Assembly (NCBI GenBank): GCA_021521415.1
Contig: JAIQDT010007373.1
Span: 1 to 64,000, forward strand
Direction: 5' to 3'
Source of the DNA: Bidens hawaiensis
Lineage: Eukaryota; Streptophyta; Magnoliopsida; Asterales; Asteraceae
Length of the DNA: 64,000 nt
Position numbers and translations under genes: made by a program. Numbering within the stretch: the stretch's first letter is position 1; every line of letters begins with the position of its first letter. Positions 1 through 9,839 of this stretch are shown here, piece by piece. The notes under the pieces were generated by a model that was not told where the DNA came from, did no database searches, and was given only the letters and a program-made list of their open reading frames with translations.

Positions 1-34
1 AGTTACCAATGAACAGGAGGAAAAGATAAAAGAC

Positions 35-1064
35 ATGAAGTATGGTAAACAGGTTCAATCAGGATCCTTAGAGGAAATCAAGCCTGTTCTTAAATGTGTG
101 AACAATTTTGATGCTTCTACTTCATGTGCAGATATAGTAAATGATGTTGCTTCTGATAGAGTAAATGATGTTGCTTCTGATAGTAAAGGGGTTAGGCTAG
201 TGAAAATGAATCTCATTCTAACGTGTCATCAAACTCAGATGACACTACAACTCAAAATTGTACTTATAATAATAATACACAGAGTTGTGGCAACAAAAGG
301 ATGGCACGTAAGAAATTAGCACAACAAGGACAGTCTCGTCCTCATAGATCCTACGGATCTCCATGTGTTGATAAATCATCGGGTGCTACCTTATTAAGAG
401 GCAAACATGTTACCATTGTGGCACACCTGGACATATAGCCAGAAATTGTGTCCATCGTCTATATGTTCCCTATTACAAGCAAAATCAGAAGGTTGCGCCA
501 AGGGGAAAAAAGAATGGAAAAACCTTTCATAAGAAGGAATTCCAACATGAGGCTAGTGCTTACGTTGACGTTAGAAGAAGGATGAAGGCGTGTTTCGTCT
601 GCGGTAAAGGCGGGCTTTTGGCAAAGGAGTGTCACTACCGTGCTGTTAATAGACAAGCTTCTCAAGTGAAAGGTAACAAGTTTCAACCGAATCTAGTGGT
701 TAAACAAAATGCTTATTTTAGAAAACCACGAGTATCTGTACAACGGGTCACAGATACTCAAGGATTCAAAGTTAATAGGCACTCAAATGATTTAGAAACT
801 GTTAAAAGAAAAATAAATTTTCTGAAGTCAAAGAGTGTTGAGAGTTCTAAGAATTGGAATTCGAATTGCTCCACTCCAAAGTCTGTTATATCAAATTTCA
901 CTAAACCAAGACAGACTTGGAAACTTAATACACAGCAAGCAGAGTCTGTATTAACAAATGATTCTGTTAAAGATGGGAAAGATATGAGTTGGCAAGAGGT
1001 CACATATGTTGATGCTCAAGGGAACCTCAAGACATTTATGACTTGGGTTCCTATTTCCAACTGA
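35..1064 (+). pseudogene. gag: copia gag (nucleocapsid) pseudogene
   Basis: Gag packages element RNA in cytoplasmic particles. The N-terminal part (35-319) is in one frame and the zinc-knuckle part in another, so at least one frameshift separates them. From 408 to the TGA at 1062-1064 one frame is open. It holds a canonical CX2CX4HX4C knuckle (408-449, CYHCGTPGHIARNC) and a second at 591-632, where the histidine is replaced by leucine (CFVCGKGGLLAKEC). The C-terminal stretch with the VTYVDAQG motif matches a type common in copia gag proteins of composite plants. After the stop the same frame continues into the protease remnant. The frameshift and the lost zinc ligand make it non-functional. 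Confidence 0.8.
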
Positions 1065-1100
1065 TCTCTCTATGTGTGTAGGAACAACCACAAACTCTTT

Positions 1101-1139
1101 GTTTATTATATGGGTTGTTCTAGGCACATGACAGGGCAA
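1101..1139 (+). pseudogene. copia aspartic protease motif, catalytic Asp lost
   Basis: In frame with gag, 37 bases after its stop, the DNA reads YYMGCSRHMTG. Intact copia elements usually have DSGCSRHMTG here, with the catalytic Asp first. In this copy Asp-Ser is replaced by Tyr-Met, so the protease would be dead. The frame is lost shortly afterwards, and no further pol domain is seen before the LTR. Identification rests on a short motif in the right place. Confidence 0.65.
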
Positions 1140-1740
1140 ATATCCATTGTTTTTAAATTTTTAAACCATGAAATGGATTATTTGTTGACCTGGACGGGAT
1201 TTTAGGGTGATAGAACGTTTTTAATCTGCTCTCTAAGTGTGTAGGAACAAATAAGGAATACATTGCATATGAAAAGGTTTGTTCCAGACATTCAACTTGC
1301 AAGGATGCAGAATTTTAAAACAAGCTTATTCAAAGGGGGAGATTCTCACAAATGGGAAAATGATGTGTTGAAGATAAAAGGTAACCGTATCACTTTGGTA
1401 TGAAAGATTGATCAATCAAAAAGATTTTAAAATTTTAAACTTAAAAATTAAAAAAATATGTTCACGTATAGTTTTTTCAAGTATAGTGTATTTTGTTTAT
1501 CAAAAAATGAGAAAATGACTTGAACGTACATGAGAAATGATAGTACATCAGTTGGCTGACTATCACACTTCATAAAAGTTTTTATTAAAAAATGCTATGT
1601 TTCGGTGATTGAGTCTTTTTGAGGTTAAATTTGTACATAAAAGTTTTTGCACAAATTTAAGGGGGAGAAAATTAAAAAATTCAAAAAGAGTGTGTGTGCG
1701 TTTAATAAAAAATTTTATCTCTGTCTTTCAAACTTCACCC

Positions 1741-2030
1741 TCACTTAAAATTATGTCGGCTGCTCAAGTTTAAAGAACATATACTTGTATATGTTTGGTC
1801 CGGTGATCTACTTGTAGATTCACAGGATAGCCATTCATCAAAAGACTGAAAGCATCCGGGGCGATTGTGATGTGTTTTTGTGTTTTTGATTCTTTCACTT
1901 AAAATTATGTCGGTAATTCCAAGTTGGAGGGACACGTATTTTCATATGTGTTTTGGTCCTGTTAACCTCTAGTGGTCATACGGGATAGCCATTTACCTGA
2001 AAACTGAAGAGTGACCGGGGTGACTGAGTT
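1741..2030. repeat. diverged tandem duplication, unit about 155 bp
   Basis: Two units start with the same CACTTAAAATTATGTCGG word at about 1743 and 1897. Both go on through 'tttggtcc', a hyphenated inverted repeat around a TAG core, 'ggatagcca' and 'actgaa...ccggggyga'. They lie in the non-coding 3' part of the copia element. Confidence 0.75.
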
Positions 2031-2399
2031 CTTAACACGTGTGTCTTCTATAACTTTCTGGGAAGTGATATTACTATTCAGTTAACAGCTTTTTAGAAGC
2101 TTTAAAATATTTTCAAATGAAAATTGATCCAACCTTTGGAAAGTGATAGATAAATTGTTTCTGTGTGCCTAACGGGTGAAGTTATTAAGCTTAAAGGGCT
2201 CTAGAACAGTCATTGATTTGTATGGTAGCTTTCCATGATGCGTAAAAGTTGAACTGATATAAACTAAATATGCTAAACTTACTGTGGAGAGTCATTTTGA
2301 AGAAATGTGCATGTCTCCATATACATCTCTCCGAATGATAGGCAGAAAAGCAATTACCCAGTCATACACGAGCCCGTTAGTGTCTTGATCAACAAAAAT

Positions 2400-2512
2400 A
2401 TTGTGCTATTATGTTTATTATTATAAAAAAAGGAAAAGATGAAAAAAAAGGGAAAAGATGGAAAAAAAAGGAAAAGATGAAAAAAAAAGGAAAAGCTGAA
2501 AAAAAAACTTAT
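2400..2512. repeat. purine-rich low-complexity repeat
   Basis: Short units of about 17 bp built on A-runs plus 'ggaaaagatg' repeat four to five times. The apparent ORF on the minus strand (Phe/Ser-rich) is a by-product of this composition. Confidence 0.8.
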
Positions 2513-2960
2513 TATGAGTATGTATATAATTTGTGCTGTTAAAAAAACTTGGTATTTCAAAAGCTTAAAGGGTCAAACTAGAACTACAGAGATGGGGGCA
2601 CACAAGTAAGTCCAGTCATGTCTCGAAAGAAAGGCTTGTCAGTTTACTGGCACTAAGTCCAACGTTCAACCTTAAAGCTTAAATTTCAGTTTTTGATAAA
2701 AATGTCGCATTTATGAAAAGATCCGAACACGGAATCATATTGTTTAAGGTGCTTTCACAAAGATTCATGTTCAGCAAAAAACTTATTATCAGTATGTATA
2801 TAATTTGTATTGTTATAAAAACTTGGTATTTCAAAAGCTTAAAGGGTCAAACTAGAACTACAGAGATGGGGGCACACAAGTAAGTCATTTCATGTCTCGA
2901 ATGAAAGGCTTGTCAGTTTACTGGCACTAAGTCCAACGATCAACCTTAAAGCTTAAATTT
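2504..2960. repeat. direct repeat of about 183 bp inside the copia element
   Basis: The segment 2504-2686 is repeated at 2776-2960 with only a handful of differences; both units start at 'aaaaacttattat' and end at 'gcttaaattt'. The spacer between them is the left arm of the inverted repeat described separately. Confidence 0.85.
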
Positions 2961-3284
2961 GCTTTTATATATAATCTTTTGATCAAGCACTAGGGGGTTG
3001 GAGTCAAATTGGGGTGATCTGGGGAAAGCCAAATACGCTTTGTGAAGATATAGGAGGCATCATAGGTCCATGAGTGATGTCCATCTAAGCTTTATGCCGA
3101 ACTGAACCTAACTCATATCACTGATGCAATGAAAATCATGCTAAGTTCGTTATACCTGCTATCAACCTGTTTCTTTATGTCATAATAACGCTGAACATGA
3201 ATCTTTGTGAAAGCACCTTAAACAATATGATTCCATGTTCGGATCTTTTCATAAAGGTGGCATTTTTATCAAAAACTGAAATTT
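2681..3284. repeat. 95-bp inverted repeat with a 414-bp spacer
   Basis: The left arm (2681-2775) and right arm (3190-3284) are reverse complements over 95 bp with about four mismatches. Transcription across it would give a long stem. The second copy of the 183-bp direct repeat lies in the loop. Confidence 0.9.
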
Positions 3285-3934
3285 GATCCCAATTTTTAGC
3301 TAAATTATAAAGAAGACCGGGTGATTAAATTTGTTTTATTTGTTGTTTTTGGTTTTATTTTATTTCATTTATTTTATTCTTTACTTCTTGATTTCTCTTG
3401 TCAAAACAAATGTGTTAAGAAATTGTTTGGAAGTTTTCAGCTCATGAAATATGATATCGGTTATTGTGTTATAGTTGGTTTAGCTGGTATGATCTCATTT
3501 CAAGTCTTTTCAAGAAAATTTAAAAAAAAAAAACAGAAAAAATTAAAAATTACAAAAATATGTTTGTCTTATTTTGTTTTATTTATTTGTTTTCAAAAAA
3601 ATATTTTGGTTGATCTTTCTATCAAAGTTGATTGTTCTTTCAAGACTGATTTCTTGCAACGGAAGCATATGAAGTATCTGAGATTCAAATTGGATGATGC
3701 TGTTAAAAAGGGGGAGATGGTAGAGTATTGGATGCAGATGCTGAAGTTGCTGATCATGTTCAAATAAAGATTCTAAAGATCTTGAAAGCATTAGTCTAAA
3801 GGCGAGATTGTTGGGTCATAAATTGGTTAGAATGACGCATATCAAAGGGCCATGACTTGATCAAGACTAAAGTGATGTAAAAGAAGACGAGTTGAAGAAT
3901 TACAGTGAAATAAACAAGAACGAAGCTACAAACC

Positions 3935-3944
3935 AAGGGGGAGA
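3935..3944 (+). other. polypurine tract of the copia element
   Basis: A purine run (AAGGGGGAGA) ends two bases from the LTR start, where plus-strand DNA synthesis is primed. Near-copies of the tract plus LTR start ('gagattgttgggtc') also occur at 3804-3817, and a related purine run is at 3708-3718. Confidence 0.75.
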
Positions 3945-3945
3945 T

Positions 3946-4354
3946 TGTTGGGTCCATATTTGGTGGTTTGTACTTAGTTCTAGTTAATTGGTTTTGGTTG
4001 TATGTGTTATATGTAAACCGAAATCCTATGGATTTCGGTGGGCTTTGGGATCTACTTGGGCTTGGTTGTTAGCTTCCCTATATATAGAGAAATATGTGTA
4101 TAGGGTTTAGAGTTGTTCAGGAGAGCACAAAGTGAGCAGAACTAGAGAGGTTGTTGATTTCTAGTTTGTGTTTTGATTGTTTTTGTAAGTGATTAAGCAC
4201 TCGACGTATTCAATAATATACGTGTGTTTTGAAGCAATTCCGAGTTACCTTTTACTGTTCTTATTCATATTCTTGAATCACCGAGTGTTGGTATTCCACA
4301 CCAATACTCGTTTGGTTGATATCATATTGTAGTGATCCAAATTCGGGACTTACA
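3946..4354 (+). repeat. copia 3' LTR
   Basis: It begins TGTTGGGTCC directly after the polypurine tract and ends GGGACTTACA, so it has TG..CA termini and is 409 bp long. A TATA box (TATATATAGA) is near 4080, and AATAAT words near 4212 fit a polyadenylation region. The base after it belongs to another LTR, which fixes the right edge. The 5' partner is outside the window, so identity between the LTRs cannot be judged. Confidence 0.8.
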
Positions 4355-5261
4355 GAACCATTGTGTTGACCGAGAACCCAAGTTTGATCAAGAACCCTTG
4401 ACCGAAAACTCATGTTGGCCGAAAACTATGTTCTGACCGAGAACTCAGGTTTGACCGAAATCCCATGTTGGCCGAGATCCCCCAGTCTTGGTGTGTTCCG
4501 CTAATTTTCCATTTTAATCATTCTTACCCAGCTCTGTTAGCTGTTTTATGGTTCATATCCAGAGTTTTAACTACCCTTTCTACTGATACTAACCGTTTTA
4601 CACCCGTCACTATTTCATCACCTAGATCTAACTCGTTTTAGGCATAAAGCTTGGACCTTTAAGCATAAAAATGTTCTTTAACTAGATCTAGGGGTTTCTT
4701 GATGAACCGTATATATTTACTAGTTCTTTGTGCTCATTAAACATCAAGTTTGCATTTTTATGAAGCATTTAGACCCGATCTATTCTAGGGTTAAGTTTCA
4801 TAGCAAACCGTTCATAAAAACGTAACCTTTAATCATAAAGAACATACCTTTGGACGTTTCTAGGCTACAGATTAGCTTGTTTATGAACTATGATCTTCTA
4901 TTTATCTTGTATATAGCTTGTACACCAAAGATCTATCAATAAAAGACATGATTTGGATCTCGGTTTCTTGTTCTTGATTGCGGCCGAAATGGAAGGGTTT
5001 GTGTGTGTGTTTAAAGGTGTAGAGAGAATAAGATGGATAAGTTGGATGGAAATGGAAAGATTTAGGGTTTAAGGGGTATTTATATTCCCTTAAGCCCATG
5101 GACCTAAGGCCCATATTTCCTTTTTAGTCCATAATTAATTCTCTCTTAAGTGCCTACTTATCTATCTATCATTATCATTTATTATTTACTATTCGGGTAA
5201 TTCTCTTCCGTAAAACATATAATATATTGAAATATTATTATCGAAATTTTGGGATGTTACA
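4355..5261 (-). repeat. Ty3/gypsy LTR fragment, interrupted by the copia element
   Basis: On the minus strand it starts TGTAACATCCC at 5261. It matches the LTR at 46145 through a 'rattaagggagtataaat' promoter region and an array of GTTCTCGG-type units (4365-4490 here, 46910-47160 there). It breaks off where the copia LTR ends. The rest of this LTR should lie upstream of the copia 5' LTR, outside the window. The ORF at 4902-5114 is a shadow in the LTR. Confidence 0.8.
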
Positions 5262-6150
5262 GTAGAGAATAGAAAGTTGCTTGTAATCAACAATATTTAA
5301 AGCTTAAAAGGAAATCAACAAAAGCTTCATAATTAAAAATGTAACTGCTCTATATAAAATTATCATTTTTGTTGTAAAAATCTAAAGTATTAATAAGTAA
5401 AAAACAATAAAAATAAAAGAACTTTCATGTCAACCTGTGAATACATGGGCCGTCTTTGGGTTCACGTGTCTAACACAACTTTTAGGTTTAGGTGCGTACA
5501 GGTTAGTATCAAAATTTATGTATTCCCAGATTGCCCCTTGATATAATTATGATATATATGCATCATAATTACCAGTTTGACTTTGACCCGGTAACAAATA
5601 AATCTGACCAAACTTGTTGATTTTATATGATTTTGTAAAAATGTAGGCTTCTTGTTGTTGTGTAGGTATTTTGGACCAAGAGATTATTTTTTCCTTGGCT
5701 TGACAACCAACATTGAACTTTCTCTTGCTTAAGTTGATTCCTATATATCAAGTCAAATTATAAAATCATCAGGTGGCATGACAATGGATTATCATATAAT
5801 CATCTTTCATTGTCAAAATTGAAATACATACAATTTTGTATTTTGTTTACTGCAGCAAACATCAAATGGCAACAAGACGCATGTCTAACATAAAAGCACT
5901 TAGGAGTTCGGAAACATTTTGACCATGGTCGAGACTCGAGACATATGTTACATGTTTGTGGACATTAATTTAAGGACAAACACAAAGTTTACCTTGGGCA
6001 ACTTTTTAACATAGTTATTATTGATAAATACATATACTGTATTTAAATTACCAGCAAGATAAAGCATCCAACAAACCATATTCACATGCGTCAGCATGCT
6101 CTCACTAATATGCCAGTACACGACAAAACAATACGAGGAGATAACTTGTG
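5262..6150. other. no gene recognised
   Basis: AT-rich DNA without a supported coding frame. If the Helitron 3' end at 6184 is real, part of this stretch is Helitron interior, but I could not find a matching 5' TC end. Confidence 0.5.
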
Positions 6151-6154
6151 CGTA

Positions 6155-6184
6155 CCCGCAGCAACGCGCGGGCACTTTTGCTAG
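6155..6184 (+). mobile_element. Helitron-type 3' terminus
   Basis: A GC-rich hairpin (CCCGC 6155-6159 pairing with GCGGG 6168-6172) lies eight bases before CTAG (6181-6184), and the next base is T in a TA tract. Hairpin plus CTRR followed by T is the classic Helitron 3' end. The 5' end was not located. Confidence 0.65.
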
Positions 6185-6702
6185 TATATATATATATAGT
6201 AGGTTAGGTTAGTCATGTATTTATTAATACATGTCCTTTTCAATTGGGTTTTTGTAAGGCCCCGTTACCGGTGCCTCACTTTGGACGTTGGATTTACTCA
6301 AAAAGACAGTTCCAAATATCATAGTTATCTAAAACTTTACGCGAAATATAAATCTTTCGTAAACATTACATAATAATTCAAAACTTGTCTTAAACATTCA
6401 TGTCTCTCAAAACTAAAACGCAAAAATAAAACATCTTGAGTCTTCAGATGCCAGACTCTTATTCTTCTCCCATGTGTCCCTGCTTAAGCAGCTGTCTCAT
6501 TCTACTCACATGCGTGCATACTAAAAGTCAGCTACGCTGAGTGAGTTCTAGTTAATCACACGTTATACAATACATACACTTACCTTCAATTACGCATCCG
6601 AAGATACATAATAATCACTTTACTAATTTACTTTCATTACACAAGTTTATACATACGTTCGTACTTTATTAATTTCGTACTATATAAATTACTGTCCTTT
6701 TC

Positions 6703-6930
6703 TATCTCGGGTATTATTAGGGTCTGATCCCTTTCTTTTCTATCTTAGATATTATTAGGTTCTGATCCCTCTTTCCTTTGTCTATCTCAGATATTATTAG
6801 GTCTGATCCCTTTCTTGTCTATCTCATATATTATTAGGGTCTGAGCCCTTTTTACTTCTCTATCTTAGATATTATTATGGTCTGATCCCTTTCTTCTCTA
6901 TCTCAGATATTATTAGGGTCTGATCCCTCT
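6703..6930. repeat. 37-bp tandem array in solo LTR A
   Basis: Six units of roughly 'tctatctcagatattatta' plus 'gggtctgatccctttct' occur in a row. The same array in copy B was the target of the CACTA insertion. In the related LTR at 46145 the matching place (47600-47830) has a different repeat unit. Confidence 0.85.
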
Positions 6931-7667
6931 TTCTTCATCTTCATACATACTGTCTTTTCATACTCATAACATACATACTTTCTTTAATCATTCATACATA
7001 TTCATATGTTGTACATATATCTAACATACACATTCCTCTATCATATAGATACCTCCCTTGTTAGCACGTGCAATATCCGAAGATCGTTCACGTACCAACA
7101 AGCTTTCATTCACATTTAAGATATACATACATAACATATAAACCATACAAGGCATACACTTACCAGTTAATGTAAGTGTATTAACTATCACATCGAGTAT
7201 GCACACAGCCCCGAAAACATAACAAGGAAATGGGGCTAGAAACTCAACTGAATGCGGTTACGTTCACCGTTTATAGCTATTCCTTTCTTGAGCTGTGCAC
7301 GACTAACTGTATAACATTTACACGTATTAATTAACTATAACTGATCATATCGTCTTTCTAGTTTAATTATTTCCCACAACGAACGGGGTCCGGGGGCAGC
7401 GCCCCTAGCAGCGGGGTTCTAGGGGCGACAACCCCTAGCAGGGTCTAAGGGGCAGAGCCCCTGGCTGGGGTTAAGCTGCCAGGTCAGCTTGGAAAAATTT
7501 TATTTTCATTAACTGTCTTAACACATTTTCCATTAGAATTTTAGATCGTTAATTAATTTGCTAACATAAAAGTTCAAGGGCTTCTTTGTAATTTAATCAT
7601 TCTTTTCTAAGTCCAGGGACTGTTATGTCATTCTTTCAAAGTTCTCATTCATAATTCAGTCCTAAAC

Positions 7668-7872
7668 GAATGGGAGCTCATAACAACTTAACTATTATAA
7701 TGAATCTGCCTTCGTAACCAATCAGGCATATAGCGAATTTGACCTTATAACGAACTAGTCCTCATAACGAATTAGATAACGAATCAAGGCTAATTCGTTA
7801 GATTCCCGTTAACGAATCAACTTAACGAATTACCTCTAGTTCGTTAACTCTCCGTTAACGAATTAGGGTTAT
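7668..7872. repeat. TAACGAA-rich cluster in solo LTR A
   Basis: The heptamer TAACGAA/TTCGTTA recurs more than ten times within about 200 bp, in both orientations. The paired copy at about 39236-39462 keeps the same feature. Confidence 0.8.
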
Positions 7873-8729
7873 GTCAGAGAAGCATTCTCTGACACATCTA
7901 CTGTTCCCGCACCGTCATCGCTAGAAAACAACGATTTCGCCGAAAAAACGAGATCTCACTCGTTTTCACCGTTTTTCGTCCCGTTCGATCCAGATTTGAG
8001 CTAGGGTGACCCCTAAGCTCATCTTTGGTTCGGTTTACACCCGACTCCACCCGGATCTTATTACTTTAACGGTTTAACGGTGTCTGCTCGTTGTTTCGCG
8101 ACTAAGTCTAATAGATTTGGGTCCATACAACATCATATTATCATTACCTCGGGTCAGGATTGATTCTTCCTTCTTGGTTAGGCTAGAGAAAGGAGAAAAC
8201 TAGAGAGAGATCTTAAGTGTGTGTTTTTGTGGTGTATGGGATATATGTAAATGAATGAATAAAATGGGTAATTAAGGTTTATATAATTATGGATCATGGG
8301 CTCAAGCCCATGGTCTTTCCTTATTTCCTTCATAACCCAAGTCCATAACCCATATCCATTTACCCAACACTAGCCCAACTCATAATAACTCGTATTTTCA
8401 CTTTATTAGCCGAAACTAGAAAACGGGATGTTACAGTTTTCAATACAGTGTGTTATAAATTCTAAGTCATTATGTTTTTATATGTTTTCCATTGTGTGTT
8501 TTAATGTGTTGTTTTGTCAATTGAGTTTTACCCAAATGAATTTTGGATTATTTTGTTTTCAAAAGTATAACAATAGTATATTTATATTAAATATAAAAAA
8601 AGTGTACAATTTTTTGGTGTAAATTTTTTTCAAAATGATGTATAAAAAGTTTAAGGACGTTAAAAGATAATGAAGGAAAAAGAGAAACTTTATTTCCCTC
8701 GTTGCCCTTAACCATTTGATCCCCACTTA

Positions 8730-8969
8730 GGGGTTGTTTCGTAGCCTCTTAATGATCAAGAAGCTGATTATTAAGAGGCTATCTCTTAAAGTTTCATAGC
8801 CTTCTAATGGTTAAGTGATAACCACAAGTTTGAATGTTTAAAAGTCGACCTCTTAATGATTACTCTTAAACATTCAGACTTAAGACTACCCTTTAACCAT
8901 TAAAAGGTTATGAATCATTAAAAAATAAATAGTCTCTTAATGACTATTAAGAGGCTACCAAACAGCCCC
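8730..8969. mobile_element. Tourist/PIF-like MITE, copy A
   Basis: The ends are inverted: GGGGTTGTTTCGTAGCCTCT at the left and the complement of GGGGCTGTTTGGTAGCCTCT at the right, with inner symmetry of 'cttaatgatta' words. The left flank is TTA and the right flank TAG, close to the TTA/TAA target duplication of PIF/Harbinger elements but not identical. It is present at the same place in copy B (40322-40561), so it was inserted before the duplication. Confidence 0.7.
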
Positions 8970-9250
8970 TAGACTAGACACATAACATTTAATGATTTCT
9001 TTTTAAACTTTTTATTAAAATACAACTCTCTATCATATCGTAACCACTTATTATATATTCATTATTGTTACATAATTATCAAAATTAATAGTTATATTTG
9101 CATTAAATATACTCTTTAAAGGTTTGTTTTTTTCTATTCGAAATATAATAAATAAAGAAAATAATATACAAAATTTGACTATTTAAATGAATCAAGCATA
9201 ACTAATTCTGTAAAAATGATCATTTTACTTTTTGTTTTAGCATACACAAT

Positions 9251-9579
9251 ATGTCTAAGTCTACATACTCTTGTTTGGTGCCACTCGTTATTGTTATTGG
9301 AGGTTTGTTACTAGTCCTCTTGCAACTTTTTTTATCATATCACCACGCAAATCAAAGCGTGTATCGTTTACTTATCATGTTAGTGTTTGTTTTTATTTGT
9401 TTTCAGCTGGAGTCTCAATGGTCGAAGGCGGAACATGCTTGGAGCAAATAATTATTGGGGAAGATTGTAACACCGGTGCATGTACAAAAATATGTGTCTC
9501 AAGACACGCTATTGCCAATGCAAAATGCAAATATTTCAGGGAGTATAAAAATGTACGTGACTGTTATTACCAATGTTGA
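9251..9579 (+). CDS. defensin-like secreted cysteine-rich peptide, copy A
   Basis: Two exons, 9251-9302 and 9407-9579, are joined across a 104-bp intron with GTTTGT donor and TTTTCAG acceptor (phase 1), giving 74 residues. Exon 1 encodes a hydrophobic N-terminus fitting a signal peptide, and exon 2 the cysteine-rich mature part; an intron at this point is typical of plant defensin-like genes. Mature cysteines include a CX3C pair (CTKIC) and a terminal CX3C (CYYQC). Seven are present: where copy B has CDC, this copy has RDC (CGT for TGT). One disulfide partner is thus missing. The family includes antimicrobial and signalling peptides; the role here is unknown. Long ORFs across the intron are artefacts. 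The splice model is inferred from sequence only. Confidence 0.75.
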
Positions 9580-9739
9580 TGATATGTAAATTACCAAATA
9601 GCTTGGTCTTGTGAGTTTAGAAAATGTTTATGAACCTGTGATCCTCTCTAAAAATAATATAAATAATTTTCTTGAAATTATTATGAGTTGTCTACGCAAT
9701 TACGCTTATAATAGGTGGGTACCGATTGGTTCAATATAT

Positions 9740-9810
9740 ATATAGACATACATACATACATACATACATACATGCATACATACATGCAGCATACAAATAT
9801 ACATACATAC
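9740..9810. repeat. CATA tetranucleotide microsatellite, copy A
   Basis: About 15 CATA/CATG units downstream of the defensin-like gene. Copy B has an expanded version. Confidence 0.9.
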
Positions 9811-9833
9811 TAGTAGTAGCCCGCGTGATGCGG
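9810..9833 (-). mobile_element. Helitron-type 3' terminus, copy A
   Basis: Read on the minus strand, a CCGC-ATCAC-GCGG hairpin (9821-9833) is followed by a short spacer and CTAG, then T. The element would extend rightwards. The same terminus occurs in copy B at 41511. No 5' TC end was identified. Confidence 0.55.
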
Positions 9834-9839
9834 TGTCGG

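Larger units (their letters stand above)
1..4354 (+). mobile_element. Ty1/copia LTR retrotransposon, 3' part, pol deleted
   Basis: Gag with two zinc knuckles and a remnant of the copia protease motif lies at 35-1139. No integrase, reverse transcriptase or RNase H follows; 1140-3940 is AT-rich non-coding DNA full of internal repeats, and then come a polypurine tract (3935-3944) and a 3' LTR (3946-4354). The 5' LTR lies outside the window. The element is therefore a deletion derivative or non-autonomous form that could only have moved with proteins supplied by a relative. Its right end abuts an interrupted gypsy LTR, so it is nested in that LTR. The short frames at 2354-2560 and 3321-3791 are low-complexity and I do not treat them as genes. 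Confidence 0.8.
6253..8435 (-). repeat. gypsy solo LTR, copy A
   Basis: On the minus strand the 2183-bp unit runs from TGTAACATCCCG (8435) to GGGGCCTTACA (6253). It is flanked by a perfect 5-bp target duplication GTTTT (6248-6252 and 8436-8440), and no internal retrotransposon domain lies within. This is the expected product of recombination between the two LTRs of a gypsy element. It contains a Y-rich 37-bp tandem array, a GC-rich palindrome block (7380-7475) and a TAACGAA-rich stretch. Confidence 0.92.

Noticed and set aside
3321..3767. 148-residue ORF with a hydrophobic start, possible membrane protein
   Set aside because: It lies in AT-rich non-coding DNA of the copia element with homopolymer Lys stretches and no recognisable domain.
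9251..9451. 66-residue single-exon ORF at the defensin-like gene
   Set aside because: It reads through the intron; the two-exon model gives a signal peptide plus cysteine-rich domain.
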